A stretch of 64,000 nt of DNA, taken from contig QFPJ01000009.1 in assembly GCA_003241685.1 (NCBI GenBank), forward strand, positions 20,597 through 84,596, written 5' to 3'. Position 1 is the first letter of the stretch. Every line of letters starts with the position of its first letter. Shown here one piece after another: positions 25,877 through 34,676 of this stretch. Under the pieces are notes generated by a model. The model saw only the letters and a program-made list of their open reading frames with translations. It did not search any database and was not told where the DNA came from. Source of the stretch: Sphingopyxis macrogoltabida. GTDB lineage: Bacteria; Pseudomonadota; Alphaproteobacteria; Sphingomonadales; Sphingomonadaceae. Made by a program: the position numbers and the translations under genes.

Positions 25877-25953
25877 TGGCGCACCCGGAACGATTCGAAC
25901 GTCCGACCCCCAGATTCGTAGTCTGGTGCTCTATCCAGCTGAGCTACGGGTGC
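25877..25953 (-). tRNA. tRNA-Arg (anticodon ACG)
   Basis: The reverse strand folds as a 77-nt tRNA: acceptor GCACCCG/CGGGTGC with discriminator G and an encoded CCA end, D arm with GCTCAGCTGGATAGAGC, anticodon stem CCAGA/TCTGG around CTACGAA (anticodon ACG) and T arm with GTTCGAATC. It decodes CGN arginine codons through inosine at position 34. Confidence 0.97.
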
Positions 25954-25997
25954 GTGGAGCGGTGCCTTTACGGGCAGTCGCGGGGGGGCGCAACCCC

Positions 25998-26525
25998 CTA
26001 TTTCGGATTTGTGACCGGGGCGCAGGACGACTGCCGCCGCACCGCGTCCAGCGCGCCGATTTCCGACGGATCTTTCAGCAACAGACGGATCAGCGCGATG
26101 CCCCTGTCATGGCGCGTGCGCACGACTTCGGCGCCAGCGGGCACCTTTTGCCCATCGCGCGCGACGATGATTCGATAGGGCCTGCCCCCTGCCTCGACAT
26201 CGTTGCGGACGAAGATCACGTCGGTTGCCGCATCGAAGATGCTGAGCGAGCTGTAGCGGCCGGGAACCGGCGTCACGTCGATCGCCAGCGGCCCCGCCGA
26301 CAGGTCGAAGGGACAGCTTGAATAGGCAAGGTCCGGGCTGGGCCGCACGACCGGCTGACGATCCGGCGTCGCAAGGTTGCCGTGCGACATGCGGTTGATG
26401 CCGCCCTGCCCCAAACGGTCCATCGCGACGGTCATCAGACCATGGGGTATCCAGATGATGGCGATCCACGCGGCAACGGCCGCGACCGCAATACCGAACA
26501 GGGCGGGGCCCAGCCAGCGCCGCAT
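25998..26525 (-). CDS. DUF1254 domain protein, membrane anchored
   Basis: A 175-residue protein with an N-terminal membrane helix (GPALFGIAVAAVAAWIAIIWI) and a DUF1254-like extracytoplasmic region (SPDLAYSSCPFDLSAGPLAIDV, RYSSLSIFDAATDVIFVRND). DUF1254 and DUF1214 are often fused in longer proteins; here they are separate neighbouring genes. The start follows the DUF1214 stop with a single base between (TGAGATG), so the two are translationally coupled and probably form a complex. The function is unknown. Confidence 0.78.
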   Translation of the reverse strand: MRRWLGPALFGIAVAAVAAWIAIIWIPHGLMTVAMDRLGQGGINRMSHGNLATPDRQPVVRPSPDLAYSSCPFDLSAGPLAIDVTPVPGRYSSLSIFDAATDVIFVRNDVEAGGRPYRIIVARDGQKVPAGAEVVRTRHDRGIALIRLLLKDPSEIGALDAVRRQSSCAPVTNPK

Positions 26526-26526
26526 C

Positions 26527-27102
26527 TCAGCAGCCCTCCTTGACGATCCGCGGCAGCGCCGCCGACGATGGCGACGCCCGGAATGCCGCGCCGGGATTGT
26601 ACATGCGCAGGGTCAGGTGAAAGGGCTGCCCCTTCGTTCCCGGCAGCCATTGGCCGTCGGCCGGTTTGTCGGGAGAAATGATCACGCGCCAGATACCCCG
26701 ATCGTCGAGCGGGGCATTGGCGCCGTTGACCGACCAGATGTCGGCCGGATTGGCCACCAGATAACCCTTGGCGTCATACAGGGTAACGCTCCACCACCGG
26801 GCGTCGAGTGCCCCGCCCGACAGGCTGTAGCGGCAATTGCCGTCGAGCGGCGCGCCGCCGGCGTCGGTCTTGGCCATCCAGTAGATGGTTTCCCTGGCGG
26901 GAAGCGCGAGAAGGCCCGACCGCGCCACCATGGCGCGGGTGAGTGGATCGGTCGCCCTGGTTCCATAGCCGAGCGAAGTCGTCCACGGGCCGTTGCGGAT
27001 AGCACCGTCGCCAAGTCCGCCGTTGGTGAGCGCCCATGCCGCGCCGAGCCCGGCCGCCAGACCACCGGCCACAGCGATCGCGTAGCGTTGCCAGCTTCTC
27101 AT
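26527..27102 (-). CDS. DUF1214 domain protein, membrane anchored or secreted
   Basis: A 191-residue protein with a signal or anchor helix (YAIAVAGGLAAGLGAAWAL) and a DUF1214 core: ARETIYWMAKTDAGGAPLDG, CRYSLSGGALDARWWSVTLYD, WSVNGANAPLDDRG and QPFHLTLRMYNPG. The start at 27102 was chosen over 27132 because a GGGGGAAGG site lies just before it and the helix then starts properly. It is upstream partner of the DUF1254 gene. No substrate or pathway can be read from the sequence. Confidence 0.8.
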   Translation of the reverse strand: MRSWQRYAIAVAGGLAAGLGAAWALTNGGLGDGAIRNGPWTTSLGYGTRATDPLTRAMVARSGLLALPARETIYWMAKTDAGGAPLDGNCRYSLSGGALDARWWSVTLYDAKGYLVANPADIWSVNGANAPLDDRGIWRVIISPDKPADGQWLPGTKGQPFHLTLRMYNPGAAFRASPSSAALPRIVKEGC

Positions 27103-27126
27103 GGCGCCTTCCCCCCTCACCCAATT

Positions 27127-27204
27127 CGTCATCCCGGCGAAAACCGGGATCTCGACATGGCGCCGGGATAAGGCGGCGAGACCCCGGCCCTGGCCGGGGT
27201 GACG
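27127..27204. repeat. Paired intergenic palindrome, family A (copy 2)
   Basis: A unit starting CGTCATCCCGGCGAAAACCG and ending GGGATCTC is followed by the inverted unit GAGACCCCGGCCCTGGCCGG ending GGTGACG. The outer arms (GTCATCCCGG and CCGGGGTGAC) pair across the element. It lies between PPDK and the DUF1214 gene. Confidence 0.82.
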
Positions 27205-27207
27205 TTG

Positions 27208-29868
27208 TTATTTCGCCTTGAGCGCCGCTTGCGCGGCGGCGAGCCTGGCGATCGGTACACGGTAAGGCGAGGCGCTGACATAGTCGAGGCCCGTCTTTTC
27301 GCAGAAATGGATGCTCGGCGCATCGCCGCCATGCTCGCCGCAGATGCCGAGCTTGATGCCGGCGCGCGTTCCCCGACCGCGTTCGGCGGCAAGCTCGATC
27401 AGCTGGCCGACGCCCTCGACGTCCAGGCTGACGAACGGGTCGGTGACGAAAATGCCCTTATCGACATATTGCGTCAGGAAGCGGCCCGCATCGTCGCGGC
27501 TGATCCCGATCGTCGTCTGGGTCAGATCGTTGGTGCCGAAGGAGAAGAATTCCGCCGACTCCGCGATCTCCCCCGCCATCAGCGCGGCGCGCGGCAGTTC
27601 GATCATCGTCCCGACCAGATATTCGATCTCGCGGCCCTTCTCCGCAAACACCGCCCGGGCAGCCGTATCGACGACCGCTTTCATCAGGTCGAATTCGCGG
27701 CGCGTCGCGACGAGCGGGATCATCACCTCCGGAATCGGCGCGGCGCCGGTCGCGGCGGCGACATCGCACGCCGCCTCGAAGATCGCGCGCGCCTGCATTT
27801 CGTAGATTTCAGGGTAGGTGACGCCCAGGCGGCAGCCACGGTGGCCCAGCATCGGATTGAATTCGTGCAGTTCGTTGGCGCGCGCCTTCAGCGTTTCGAT
27901 ACCGACACCGGCCGCCGCCGCAACGTCCGCGAAATCCTCTTCGCGCGTCGGCAGGAATTCGTGCAGCGGCGGATCGAGCAGGCGGATGGTGACGGGCAAG
28001 CCCGCCATCACGCGGAAGATTTCGGCAAAATCGCCGCGCTGTTCGGGGAGCAGCTTGGCAAGGGCGGCGCGGCGGCCTTCCTCGCTGTCGGCCAGGATCA
28101 TCTCGCGCACCGCCGTGATCCGGGCGGCGTCGAAGAACATATGTTCGGTGCGGCAGAGCCCGATCCCCTCGGCCCCGAAATCGCGCGCGACCTGCGCGTC
28201 GGCGGGGGTTTCGGCGTTGGTGCGGACCTTCATGCGGCGCACCTTGTCGGCCCAGCCCATCAGCGTGCCGAAATCGCCGACCAGTTCGGGCAGCAGGGTC
28301 GGAACCTCGCCCGCCATCACCTCGCCCGTCGAACCGTCGAGCGTGATGATGTCGCCTTCGCCGAGTTCGCGTCCGCCGACGCGCAGGATGCGCGCATTGC
28401 CGTCGATCGACAGGCCGCCGGCGCCCGACACGCAGGGGCGGCCCATGCCGCGCGCGACCACCGCCGCGTGGCTGGTCATCCCGCCGCGTGCGGTCAGAAT
28501 TCCCTTCGCCGCGTGCATCCCGTGAATATCCTCGGGCGACGTTTCGACGCGAACCAGGATCACCGCTTCGCCCATGCCCGCTGCCTTTTCAGCACTGTCG
28601 GCGTCGAACATGATCTTGCCCGACGCCGCCCCGGGGCTGGCGGGCAACCCCTTGGTCAGCACGTCGCGCGGCGCCTTCGGATCGAGCGTCGGGTGCAGGA
28701 GCTGGTCGAGCGCGCCGGGATCGACGCGGCCCACCGCTTCCTCTTCCGAAATCAGTCCCTCGGCCGCCATCTCGCAAGCGATGCGCAGCGCCGCCTTGGC
28801 GGTGCGCTTGCCGCTGCGCGTTTGCAGCATCCACAGCGTCCCGCGTTCGACGGTGAACTCGATGTCCTGCATGTCGCGGTAATGATTTTCCAGCGTGTCG
28901 AACACGCGGCCAAGCTCGCCGAAGGTTTCCGGCATCGCCTCTTCCATCGACAGCGGCTTGGCGCCCGCGTTTTCGCGCGCGACCTTGGTCAGATATTGCG
29001 GCGTGCGGATGCCCGCGACGACGTCTTCGCCCTGGGCATTGATCAGCCATTCGCCGAACCAGGCGCGTTCGCCCGTCGCGGGGTCGCGCGTGAAGGCGAC
29101 GCCCGTCGCCGACGTGTCGCCCATATTGCCGAACACCATCGCCTGGACGTTGACCGCGGTGCCCCATTCACCGGGGATCGAATTCAGCCGGCGATAGACT
29201 TTCGCACGGTCGCTTTCCCAGCTGGCGAAGACCGCGCCGATCGCGCCCCACAGCTGGTCCTTCGGCTCCTGCGGAAAAGGCGCGCCGGTCTCGCGCTCGA
29301 CGATCGTCTGATATTCCCGGACCAGCGCCTGCCAATCCTCCGCCGACATATCCGTGTCGAGGTAGAAGCCCTTGTCTTCCTTGGCGGTTTCCAGCGCCTC
29401 CTCGAACGCCGCATGGTCAAGGCCCATGACGACGTCGGCGTACATCTGGACGAAGCGGCGATAACTGTCCCACGCGAAACGCGGATCGCCCGACGTTTCC
29501 GCCAGGCCCAGCACGGTCGCATCGTTGAGGCCGAGGTTGAGGACGGTGTCCATCATCCCCGGCATCGACACGCGCGCGCCCGACCGGACCGACACGAGCA
29601 GCGGATCGGCGGCGTCGCCGAACGCCTTGCCGGTGATCCCCTCGATATGCGCGACGCCCGCCACGACCTCGTCAACGAGTCCGGCGGGAAATTGTTCGCC
29701 ATTGGCGTAATAAGCGGTGCAGACATCGGTGGTGATGGTAAAGCCCGGCGGGACCGGCAGGCCGATCGAGGCCATTTCGGCAAGGTTCGACCCCTTGCCC
29801 CCCAGCAATTCCTTCGAGCGTTCGGCCGTCGTGGCCGGTCCGCCGAACAAATGCACCATCTTCGTCAT
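27208..29868 (-). CDS. ppdK: Pyruvate, phosphate dikinase
   Basis: An 886-residue enzyme that interconverts pyruvate, ATP and phosphate with PEP, AMP and pyrophosphate. The N-terminal ATP-grasp domain opens VHLFGGPATTAERSKELLGG and KGSNLAEMASIGLPVPPGFT; the central swivelling domain has the phospho-His motif GGMTSHAAVVARGMGRPCV; the C-terminal PEP barrel has GLCRTEHMFF and the active-site Cys in LGICGEHGGDAPS. An AGGAG site supports the ATG at 29868. It lies downstream of glyS on the same strand, separated by a palindromic repeat. It would supply PEP for gluconeogenesis, and PEP also feeds the PtsP enzyme encoded at 43742. Confidence 0.95.
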   Translation of the reverse strand: MTKMVHLFGGPATTAERSKELLGGKGSNLAEMASIGLPVPPGFTITTDVCTAYYANGEQFPAGLVDEVVAGVAHIEGITGKAFGDAADPLLVSVRSGARVSMPGMMDTVLNLGLNDATVLGLAETSGDPRFAWDSYRRFVQMYADVVMGLDHAAFEEALETAKEDKGFYLDTDMSAEDWQALVREYQTIVERETGAPFPQEPKDQLWGAIGAVFASWESDRAKVYRRLNSIPGEWGTAVNVQAMVFGNMGDTSATGVAFTRDPATGERAWFGEWLINAQGEDVVAGIRTPQYLTKVARENAGAKPLSMEEAMPETFGELGRVFDTLENHYRDMQDIEFTVERGTLWMLQTRSGKRTAKAALRIACEMAAEGLISEEEAVGRVDPGALDQLLHPTLDPKAPRDVLTKGLPASPGAASGKIMFDADSAEKAAGMGEAVILVRVETSPEDIHGMHAAKGILTARGGMTSHAAVVARGMGRPCVSGAGGLSIDGNARILRVGGRELGEGDIITLDGSTGEVMAGEVPTLLPELVGDFGTLMGWADKVRRMKVRTNAETPADAQVARDFGAEGIGLCRTEHMFFDAARITAVREMILADSEEGRRAALAKLLPEQRGDFAEIFRVMAGLPVTIRLLDPPLHEFLPTREEDFADVAAAAGVGIETLKARANELHEFNPMLGHRGCRLGVTYPEIYEMQARAIFEAACDVAAATGAAPIPEVMIPLVATRREFDLMKAVVDTAARAVFAEKGREIEYLVGTMIELPRAALMAGEIAESAEFFSFGTNDLTQTTIGISRDDAGRFLTQYVDKGIFVTDPFVSLDVEGVGQLIELAAERGRGTRAGIKLGICGEHGGDAPSIHFCEKTGLDYVSASPYRVPIARLAAAQAALKAK

Positions 29869-29972
29869 GTCTAACTCCTGCTGCCCCCTGGGGAGGTAGG
29901 TTGCCGGCTGCATAGGTATGCGTTTCGAGTCGGTCGATTCACTTTTGCTTTGTCAGTTTCAAGGCGTCCCTA

Positions 29973-30069
29973 CCCGTTCGCATCGAGCCCTTCGACTCGT
30001 TCAGGATTCGAGATGCCCATCGGTCGTTCGCGCCTTCGCGGTGTCTCGACTTCGCTCGACACGAACGGG
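29973..30069. repeat. Intergenic palindrome, family B (copy 1)
   Basis: Outer arms CCCGTTCG and CGAACGGG frame internal CTCGACTTCGCTCGAC and CATCGAG...CGAGATG elements. The element fills much of the 216-bp gap between glyS and ppdK. It is unrelated in sequence to family A. Confidence 0.75.
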
Positions 30070-30084
30070 ATTTCCTACTTTGTC

Positions 30085-32328
30085 TCAGCCCTCGATCTTC
30101 GAGAAGTCGGCAACGCCGTGAACCGCGTCGGTAAAGCGCGAAAGCAAGCCGAGCCGATAGACGCGCACCTCTTCGTCCGGATCGTTGACCATCACGCCTT
30201 CGAAAAAGGCGTCGATCGGCGCGCGCAGCGATGCTAGCGCGGCCATGGCGTCGGTGAAGCGTTCGTCGGCGACGGCGGCGGTGGCAGCGGGCTCAGCGAC
30301 GTCGAGCGCGGCGAGCAGCGCGGCGTCGGCGTCGGTCGGCGGCGTTGCGGCGGCCGTGCCGCTCACCTCGCCCGCCTGTTTCAGGATATTCGCCGCACGC
30401 TTGTAGCCAGCGAGCAGGTTGGTGCCGTCCTCGGTCGCCATGAACGCCTGCAACGCCTTCACGCGGGCGAGCAGACGAACGAGATCGTCCTCGCTCCCGA
30501 GTGCGAACACCGCGTCGATGAGGTCGTGGCGGACGCCGGCCTCGCGTTGCTGGACCTTGAGGCGGTCAACAACAAAGTGTCTCACCCTTTTTGCTACGCT
30601 CTCAAAATTAGGCGAGAATTTAGAAATGCTGTTAAATTCCGTTAAGCCAGTGTCGTCAAATTCTACTTTTAACGGCCCAAAATCTTCAAGCGCGGTATCG
30701 GCGAACTTAGCAATCCAGTCGTGTCCGGTCACCTTACCGGCCAAACCATCCATAAGAAATTTTTCAAGCTCAGGCTTTTGAGCGATCAATTGATCCATTC
30801 TTTGATTAAAGCGCTCCTGCCCAGCTTGATGCAGCAATTCCCGTAACGAACAGCGCACCTCGCTTTCAAATATCAAGCCGATGAAACCTATGGTCTGCCT
30901 ACGAAGCGCAAAAGGGTCTTTCGAACCCGTCGGCCCCTGATCGATCGCAAAGAAATTGAAAAAAGTATCCAGCTTATCCGCCAACGCCACCGCCACCGTC
31001 ACCGGCGCTGTCGGGACGTCGTCGCCCTGCCCGACCGGCTTGTAATGGTCGCGGATCGCGTCGGCGACGGCGTCGGGCAGGCCTTCGGCGCGGGCGTAAT
31101 AGCCGCCCATCAGGCCCTGCAATTCGGGGAATTCGCCAACCATTTCGGTCACGAGGTCGGCCTTCGCCAGTTCCGCCGCCTGTCGCGCCAGCGCAGGGTC
31201 GCAGTTCGGGACGATCCCTTCGCTCGCCAGCCATTCGGCTAGCTTCGCGACGCGCTCGACCTTGTCGGCGACGGTGCCGAGCTTTTCGTGGAAAGTGATG
31301 TTCGCCAGCTTCTCCGCATGCTGCGCCAGCGTCTTTTTCTGGTCCTGTTCCCAGAAGAAGCGCGCGTCGGACAGGCGCGCGGCGAGCACTTTCTGATTGC
31401 CCGCGACGATCGCCGCGCCGCCGTCGACCGCGTCGATATTGGCGGTGCAGACGAAGCCGTCCGCCAGCTTGCCGTCCGGGCCGTTCACGACAAAATATTT
31501 CTGGTTCACCCGCGCCGTAAGCTGGATGACCTCCGGCGGCACTTCGAGAAACGCTTCGTCGAAACGGCCGAGCAAGGGCACCGGCCATTCGGTAAGGCCG
31601 GCATTCTCGATCACCAGCCCCTCATCCTCGACCAGTGTCAGCCGGGCATCGGCCGCGGCCTTCGCGGCGCCGTCGCGGATGATGCGCGCACGTTCCTCAT
31701 GGTCGACGATGACATGGGCTTCGCGCAGCTTGTCGGCATAGTCGGCGGCCGACCCGATCCTGACCTCGCCGGGGCAGTGAAAGCGATGGCCGCGCGTCGC
31801 GAAACCCGCGGAAATTCCGCTAACTTCACTCTGAATCAACGTTTCGCCGAAGATTGCGACGATGCCCGACAAGGGGCGCACCCAGCGCAGGCTCTCGCTG
31901 CTCGCGCTTTCCTTGCCCCAGCGCATCGACTTGGGCCACGCGAAAGAACGGACGATCGCGGGGATCGCCTCGGCCAGCACCTCGGCGGTCGCGCGGCCGG
32001 CACGCTGGATCACGGCGAAATACACGCCGTCGCGGTCCTGAAGCTGGTCCTGGGTCAGCCCGGTCTTGCGGAGGAAGCCTTCGAGCGCCTGCGGCGGCGC
32101 GCTGGTGCGCGGGCCTTTCAGTTCCTCGCTGACGGCTGCCGTTGCTTCAGGCAGATCGCGCGCGATCAGCGCCAGGCGGCGCGGCGTCGACCAGATGGTG
32201 AGCTCGCCCGCTTCGAGGCCCGCGGCGCCGAGCTGCGCGCGGAACAGCTTTTCGAGTTCGGCGCGCGCGGCGGCCTGCATCCGTGCGGGAATCTCTTCCG
32301 AGCGGAGTTCCAGCAGGAAGTCGGTCAC
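30085..32328 (-). CDS. glyS: Glycine--tRNA ligase beta subunit
   Basis: A 747-residue GlyS subunit. It opens DFLLELRSEEIPARMQ, has IWSTPRRLALIARDLPE, the middle VRPLSGIVAIFG and ANIDAVDGGAAIVAGNQKVL, the HD-like core ADKLDTFFNFFAID with TGSKDPFALRRQ, and a C-terminal anticodon-binding region (FFEGVMVNDPDEEVR). It charges tRNA-Gly with GlyQ as a heterotetramer. The GTG start overlaps the glyQ stop (GTGA). The stretch 30570-30980, residues about 446-583, is unusually AT-rich (about 46% G+C) with TTA, AAA and ATT codons, unlike its flanks (about 73%). That block covers both conserved and variable parts of the protein, which is in frame and appears intact. Confidence 0.95.
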   Translation of the reverse strand: MTDFLLELRSEEIPARMQAAARAELEKLFRAQLGAAGLEAGELTIWSTPRRLALIARDLPEATAAVSEELKGPRTSAPPQALEGFLRKTGLTQDQLQDRDGVYFAVIQRAGRATAEVLAEAIPAIVRSFAWPKSMRWGKESASSESLRWVRPLSGIVAIFGETLIQSEVSGISAGFATRGHRFHCPGEVRIGSAADYADKLREAHVIVDHEERARIIRDGAAKAAADARLTLVEDEGLVIENAGLTEWPVPLLGRFDEAFLEVPPEVIQLTARVNQKYFVVNGPDGKLADGFVCTANIDAVDGGAAIVAGNQKVLAARLSDARFFWEQDQKKTLAQHAEKLANITFHEKLGTVADKVERVAKLAEWLASEGIVPNCDPALARQAAELAKADLVTEMVGEFPELQGLMGGYYARAEGLPDAVADAIRDHYKPVGQGDDVPTAPVTVAVALADKLDTFFNFFAIDQGPTGSKDPFALRRQTIGFIGLIFESEVRCSLRELLHQAGQERFNQRMDQLIAQKPELEKFLMDGLAGKVTGHDWIAKFADTALEDFGPLKVEFDDTGLTEFNSISKFSPNFESVAKRVRHFVVDRLKVQQREAGVRHDLIDAVFALGSEDDLVRLLARVKALQAFMATEDGTNLLAGYKRAANILKQAGEVSGTAAATPPTDADAALLAALDVAEPAATAAVADERFTDAMAALASLRAPIDAFFEGVMVNDPDEEVRVYRLGLLSRFTDAVHGVADFSKIEG

Positions 32329-33248
32329 AGCGTCCACCCCGGATATTTCGCGGTCCAGTTTTCGGACTGGCTGTCGATCCACGCCTTGCAACTGCCCTTT
32401 GCCAGATCGCGGACGCGGGCCATGTAATTGGCGCGTTCCTGCACGCTGATCACGCCGCGCGCCTGCAACAGATTGAACAAATGGCTCGCCTCGATCGCCT
32501 GGTCATAGGCCGCGAGCGGCACGTTCGCCGCGATCGCGCGCTGGCATTCGGCCTCGGCGGCCTTGAACCCGGCGAACAAGGTGTCGGTGTCGGCGACCTC
32601 GAAATTCCATTTCGAGAATTGTCGTTCGTTTTCCAGGAACACGTCGCCATAGCTGACCGCCGCGACATCGCCGACCGCGTCCGAAAAGCGCAGGTCGTAC
32701 ACATTGTCGACATTCTGGATATACATGGCGAGGCGTTCGAGGCCGTAGGTCAGCTCGCCCGCGACGGGTTTGCAGTCGAAGCCGCCCATCTGCTGAAAAT
32801 AGGTGAACTGGGTGACTTCCATCCCGTCGCACCAGACTTCCCAGCCCAGCCCCCACGCGCCGAGCGTCGGCGATTCCCAGTCGTCCTCGACGAAGCGGAT
32901 GTCGTGGAGCAGCGGGTCGATGCCGATCGCGGCCAGGCTGCCCAGATACTGGTCCTGCAGGTCGGCGGGCGACGGCTTCAGGATCACCTGATATTGGTAA
33001 TAATGCTGGAGGCGGTTCGGATTTTCGCCATAGCGGCCATCGGTCGGCCGGCGGCTCGGCTGAACATAGGCGACGTTCCACGGCTCCGGCCCCAGGCTGC
33101 GCAGCGTCGTCGCGGGGTGAAAGGTGCCGGCGCCGACGCGCATGTCATAGGGTTGCAGGATCGCACAGCCGCGCGCCGACCAATAAGCATGCAGCGTCAG
33201 GATCATGTCCTGAAAGCTGAGTGGTGTCTTCTCCGCCGGTTCGGCCAC
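32325..33248 (-). CDS. glyQ: Glycine--tRNA ligase alpha subunit
   Basis: A 307-residue GlyQ catalytic subunit (class II). Near-universal motifs are visible: LSFQDMILTLHAYWSARGCA, QPYDMRVGAGTFHPATTLRS, PEPWNVAYVQPSRRPTDGRY, NPNRLQHYYQYQVILKPSP and GMEVTQFTYFQQMGG. It binds glycine and ATP and forms glycyl-adenylate. I chose the GTG at 33248 because the protein then begins a few residues before LSFQDM, the usual family length; a TTG at 33275 would add nine residues. It is first in the glyQ-glyS operon. Confidence 0.94.
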   Translation of the reverse strand: MAEPAEKTPLSFQDMILTLHAYWSARGCAILQPYDMRVGAGTFHPATTLRSLGPEPWNVAYVQPSRRPTDGRYGENPNRLQHYYQYQVILKPSPADLQDQYLGSLAAIGIDPLLHDIRFVEDDWESPTLGAWGLGWEVWCDGMEVTQFTYFQQMGGFDCKPVAGELTYGLERLAMYIQNVDNVYDLRFSDAVGDVAAVSYGDVFLENERQFSKWNFEVADTDTLFAGFKAAEAECQRAIAANVPLAAYDQAIEASHLFNLLQARGVISVQERANYMARVRDLAKGSCKAWIDSQSENWTAKYPGWTL

Positions 33249-33353
33249 GGGTCCCGTCTTTCGCAGGTGCAACAATCGCCGCCGCCCTTGGCGCAGCGGC
33301 GCGCGGGGGTCAAGGGAGAGACGTATCGGCCTGTGCCATCGACGCCGCCGCGA

Positions 33354-33440
33354 TGTAAGGTAAACAATGCTTTTTGTAAGGTGTTATTGACATAGTCATC
33401 CATAGCTGTCATTTAGTCAATAACAGCTGACATATGGTCA
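33354..33440. promoter_or_regulatory. Array of operator-like repeats upstream of the XRE regulator
   Basis: Two direct copies of TGTAAGGT (33354-33361 and 33375-33382, 21 bp apart) are followed by three TGAC/GTCA-type palindromes: TGACATAGTCA at 33388-33398, TGTCATTTAGTCA at 33407-33419 and TGACATATGGTCA at 33428-33440. The palindromes repeat every 19-21 bp, about two helical turns. A TTGACA at 33387-33392 could be a -35 box overlapped by the first palindrome. Autoregulation by the adjacent HTH protein is the simplest reading. Confidence 0.65.
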
Positions 33441-33447
33441 GTGAAAC

Positions 33448-33669
33448 ATGACGAACGGACGCCCGATGGAAAACCGGCTGAAAGTGCTGCGCGCGATGCG
33501 CAACTGGAGCCAGGCCGAACTGGCCGACCGGCTGGACGTGTCGCGGCAGGCGGTGAACGCGATCGAGACGGGGAAATACGACCCGTCGCTGCCGCTCGCC
33601 TTCAAGCTGGCGCGCCTGTTCGCCCTGCCGATCGAGGAGATTTTCGATGATGGCCATGGAGCGCGCTGA
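33448..33669 (+). CDS. Small XRE-family helix-turn-helix regulator
   Basis: A 73-residue protein that is essentially one HTH_3 domain: NRLKVLRAMRNWSQAELADRL, then the recognition helix SRQAVNAIETGKYDPSLPLAF, ending with ARLFALPIEEIF. Such single-domain regulators bind short palindromes as dimers and commonly autoregulate. An alternative start at 33466 (MENRLK) gives 67 residues and may be the true one, since relatives usually start there and neither start has a clear ribosome site. The upstream array of TGAC/GTCA palindromes is its likely operator. Confidence 0.85.
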   Translation: MTNGRPMENRLKVLRAMRNWSQAELADRLDVSRQAVNAIETGKYDPSLPLAFKLARLFALPIEEIFDDGHGAR

Positions 33670-33713
33670 CCGAAACTCCCCTTCTGCAAAGCTTCGGGCT
33701 AATAGGCCTCAAT

Positions 33714-34676
33714 ATGAAAGGTTATTCTGTGAAAAAATGGTTCAAGACGCTTGCCGCAACCTGCGCGATCGTCCCCCTTGCGCAATGCGCGATGCTGCCC
33801 GGAAACAATCTTGCGCACGCCCGCGAAGCCGCCGCGCCGGCGACCACAGCCGCCGTCCCCGCGCTCTGGTCGGTCGCCGACGCGGATACGACAATCTATC
33901 TGTTCGGCACCGTGCATGTGCTGAAGCCCGGCCTTGGCTGGTTCGACCATGCGGTGAAGGACGCGTTCGACACGTCGGACGAAATGATCCTTGAACTGGT
34001 AATGCCCGAAAGCGACGAGGAAGCCGCGCAGGCGATGATCCCGATGGCGATCGAACCGAGCGGGAGGACGATTCCGTCGCGGCTCGACGCCGATGCGCTC
34101 GCGGCCTATCGCGCGGCGCTGGCCGATCTCGGCATCCCCACCGGACAGTTCGACAATTTCAAGCCCTGGTTCCCCGCGGTGATGTTGTCGGTGCTGCCCC
34201 TGACCAAGCTGGGTTATGATCCCAATCAGGGTGTAGAGAAGCAGCTCACCGCCTTTGCCAAGGCCGCCAAAAAGCCGATTTCCGGTTTCGAGACGCTGCC
34301 CGAGCAACTGGGCTTTTTCGACGCGTTGGCGCCGGATCAGCAGGTCGCTTTCCTGAACGCGGTGGTCAAGGACATCGACGAGTTGGGGCCGACGCTCGAC
34401 CGGCTGGTCGATCTGTGGGCCAAGGGCGATCCCGAAAATCTGGCGGTCGTGATGAACGAAAGCATGGCCGCGACGCCCCAGCTCACCAAGATATTGTTGT
34501 GGGACCGCAACGCCCGCTGGGCCGACCAGATCAAGGCGCGGATGGACCAGCCGGGCACCGTGTTCGTCGCGGTCGGCGCCGGACATCTGGCCGGCGCGCA
34601 CAGCGTGCAGGACTATCTGGCGGAGCGCGGCCTGACGGTGACGCGCGTCGAGCCGGTAACGGCCAGCGCCGAATGA
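33714..34676 (+). CDS. TraB/GumN family lipoprotein (copy 1)
   Basis: A 320-residue protein with the TraB/GumN signatures: a first strand SDADTTIYLFGTVHVLKPG (as VADADTTIYLFGTVHV here), DEMILELVMPES, KPISGFETLPEQLGFFDAL and the closing GTVFVAVGAGHLAGAHSVQDYL. The family has a Tiki-like metalloprotease fold built on the two GTxH and GAGH motifs; bacterial roles are poorly known. The N-terminus has a signal with a possible lipobox (PLAQC near residue 25). A GTG at 33729 with AAAGG upstream is a plausible alternative start. The stop overlaps the next gene's start. Confidence 0.87.
   Translation: MKGYSVKKWFKTLAATCAIVPLAQCAMLPGNNLAHAREAAAPATTAAVPALWSVADADTTIYLFGTVHVLKPGLGWFDHAVKDAFDTSDEMILELVMPESDEEAAQAMIPMAIEPSGRTIPSRLDADALAAYRAALADLGIPTGQFDNFKPWFPAVMLSVLPLTKLGYDPNQGVEKQLTAFAKAAKKPISGFETLPEQLGFFDALAPDQQVAFLNAVVKDIDELGPTLDRLVDLWAKGDPENLAVVMNESMAATPQLTKILLWDRNARWADQIKARMDQPGTVFVAVGAGHLAGAHSVQDYLAERGLTVTRVEPVTASAE

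Noticed and set aside
27199..29874. Long forward frame opposite ppdK
   Set aside because: Shadow of the strongly supported PPDK gene.
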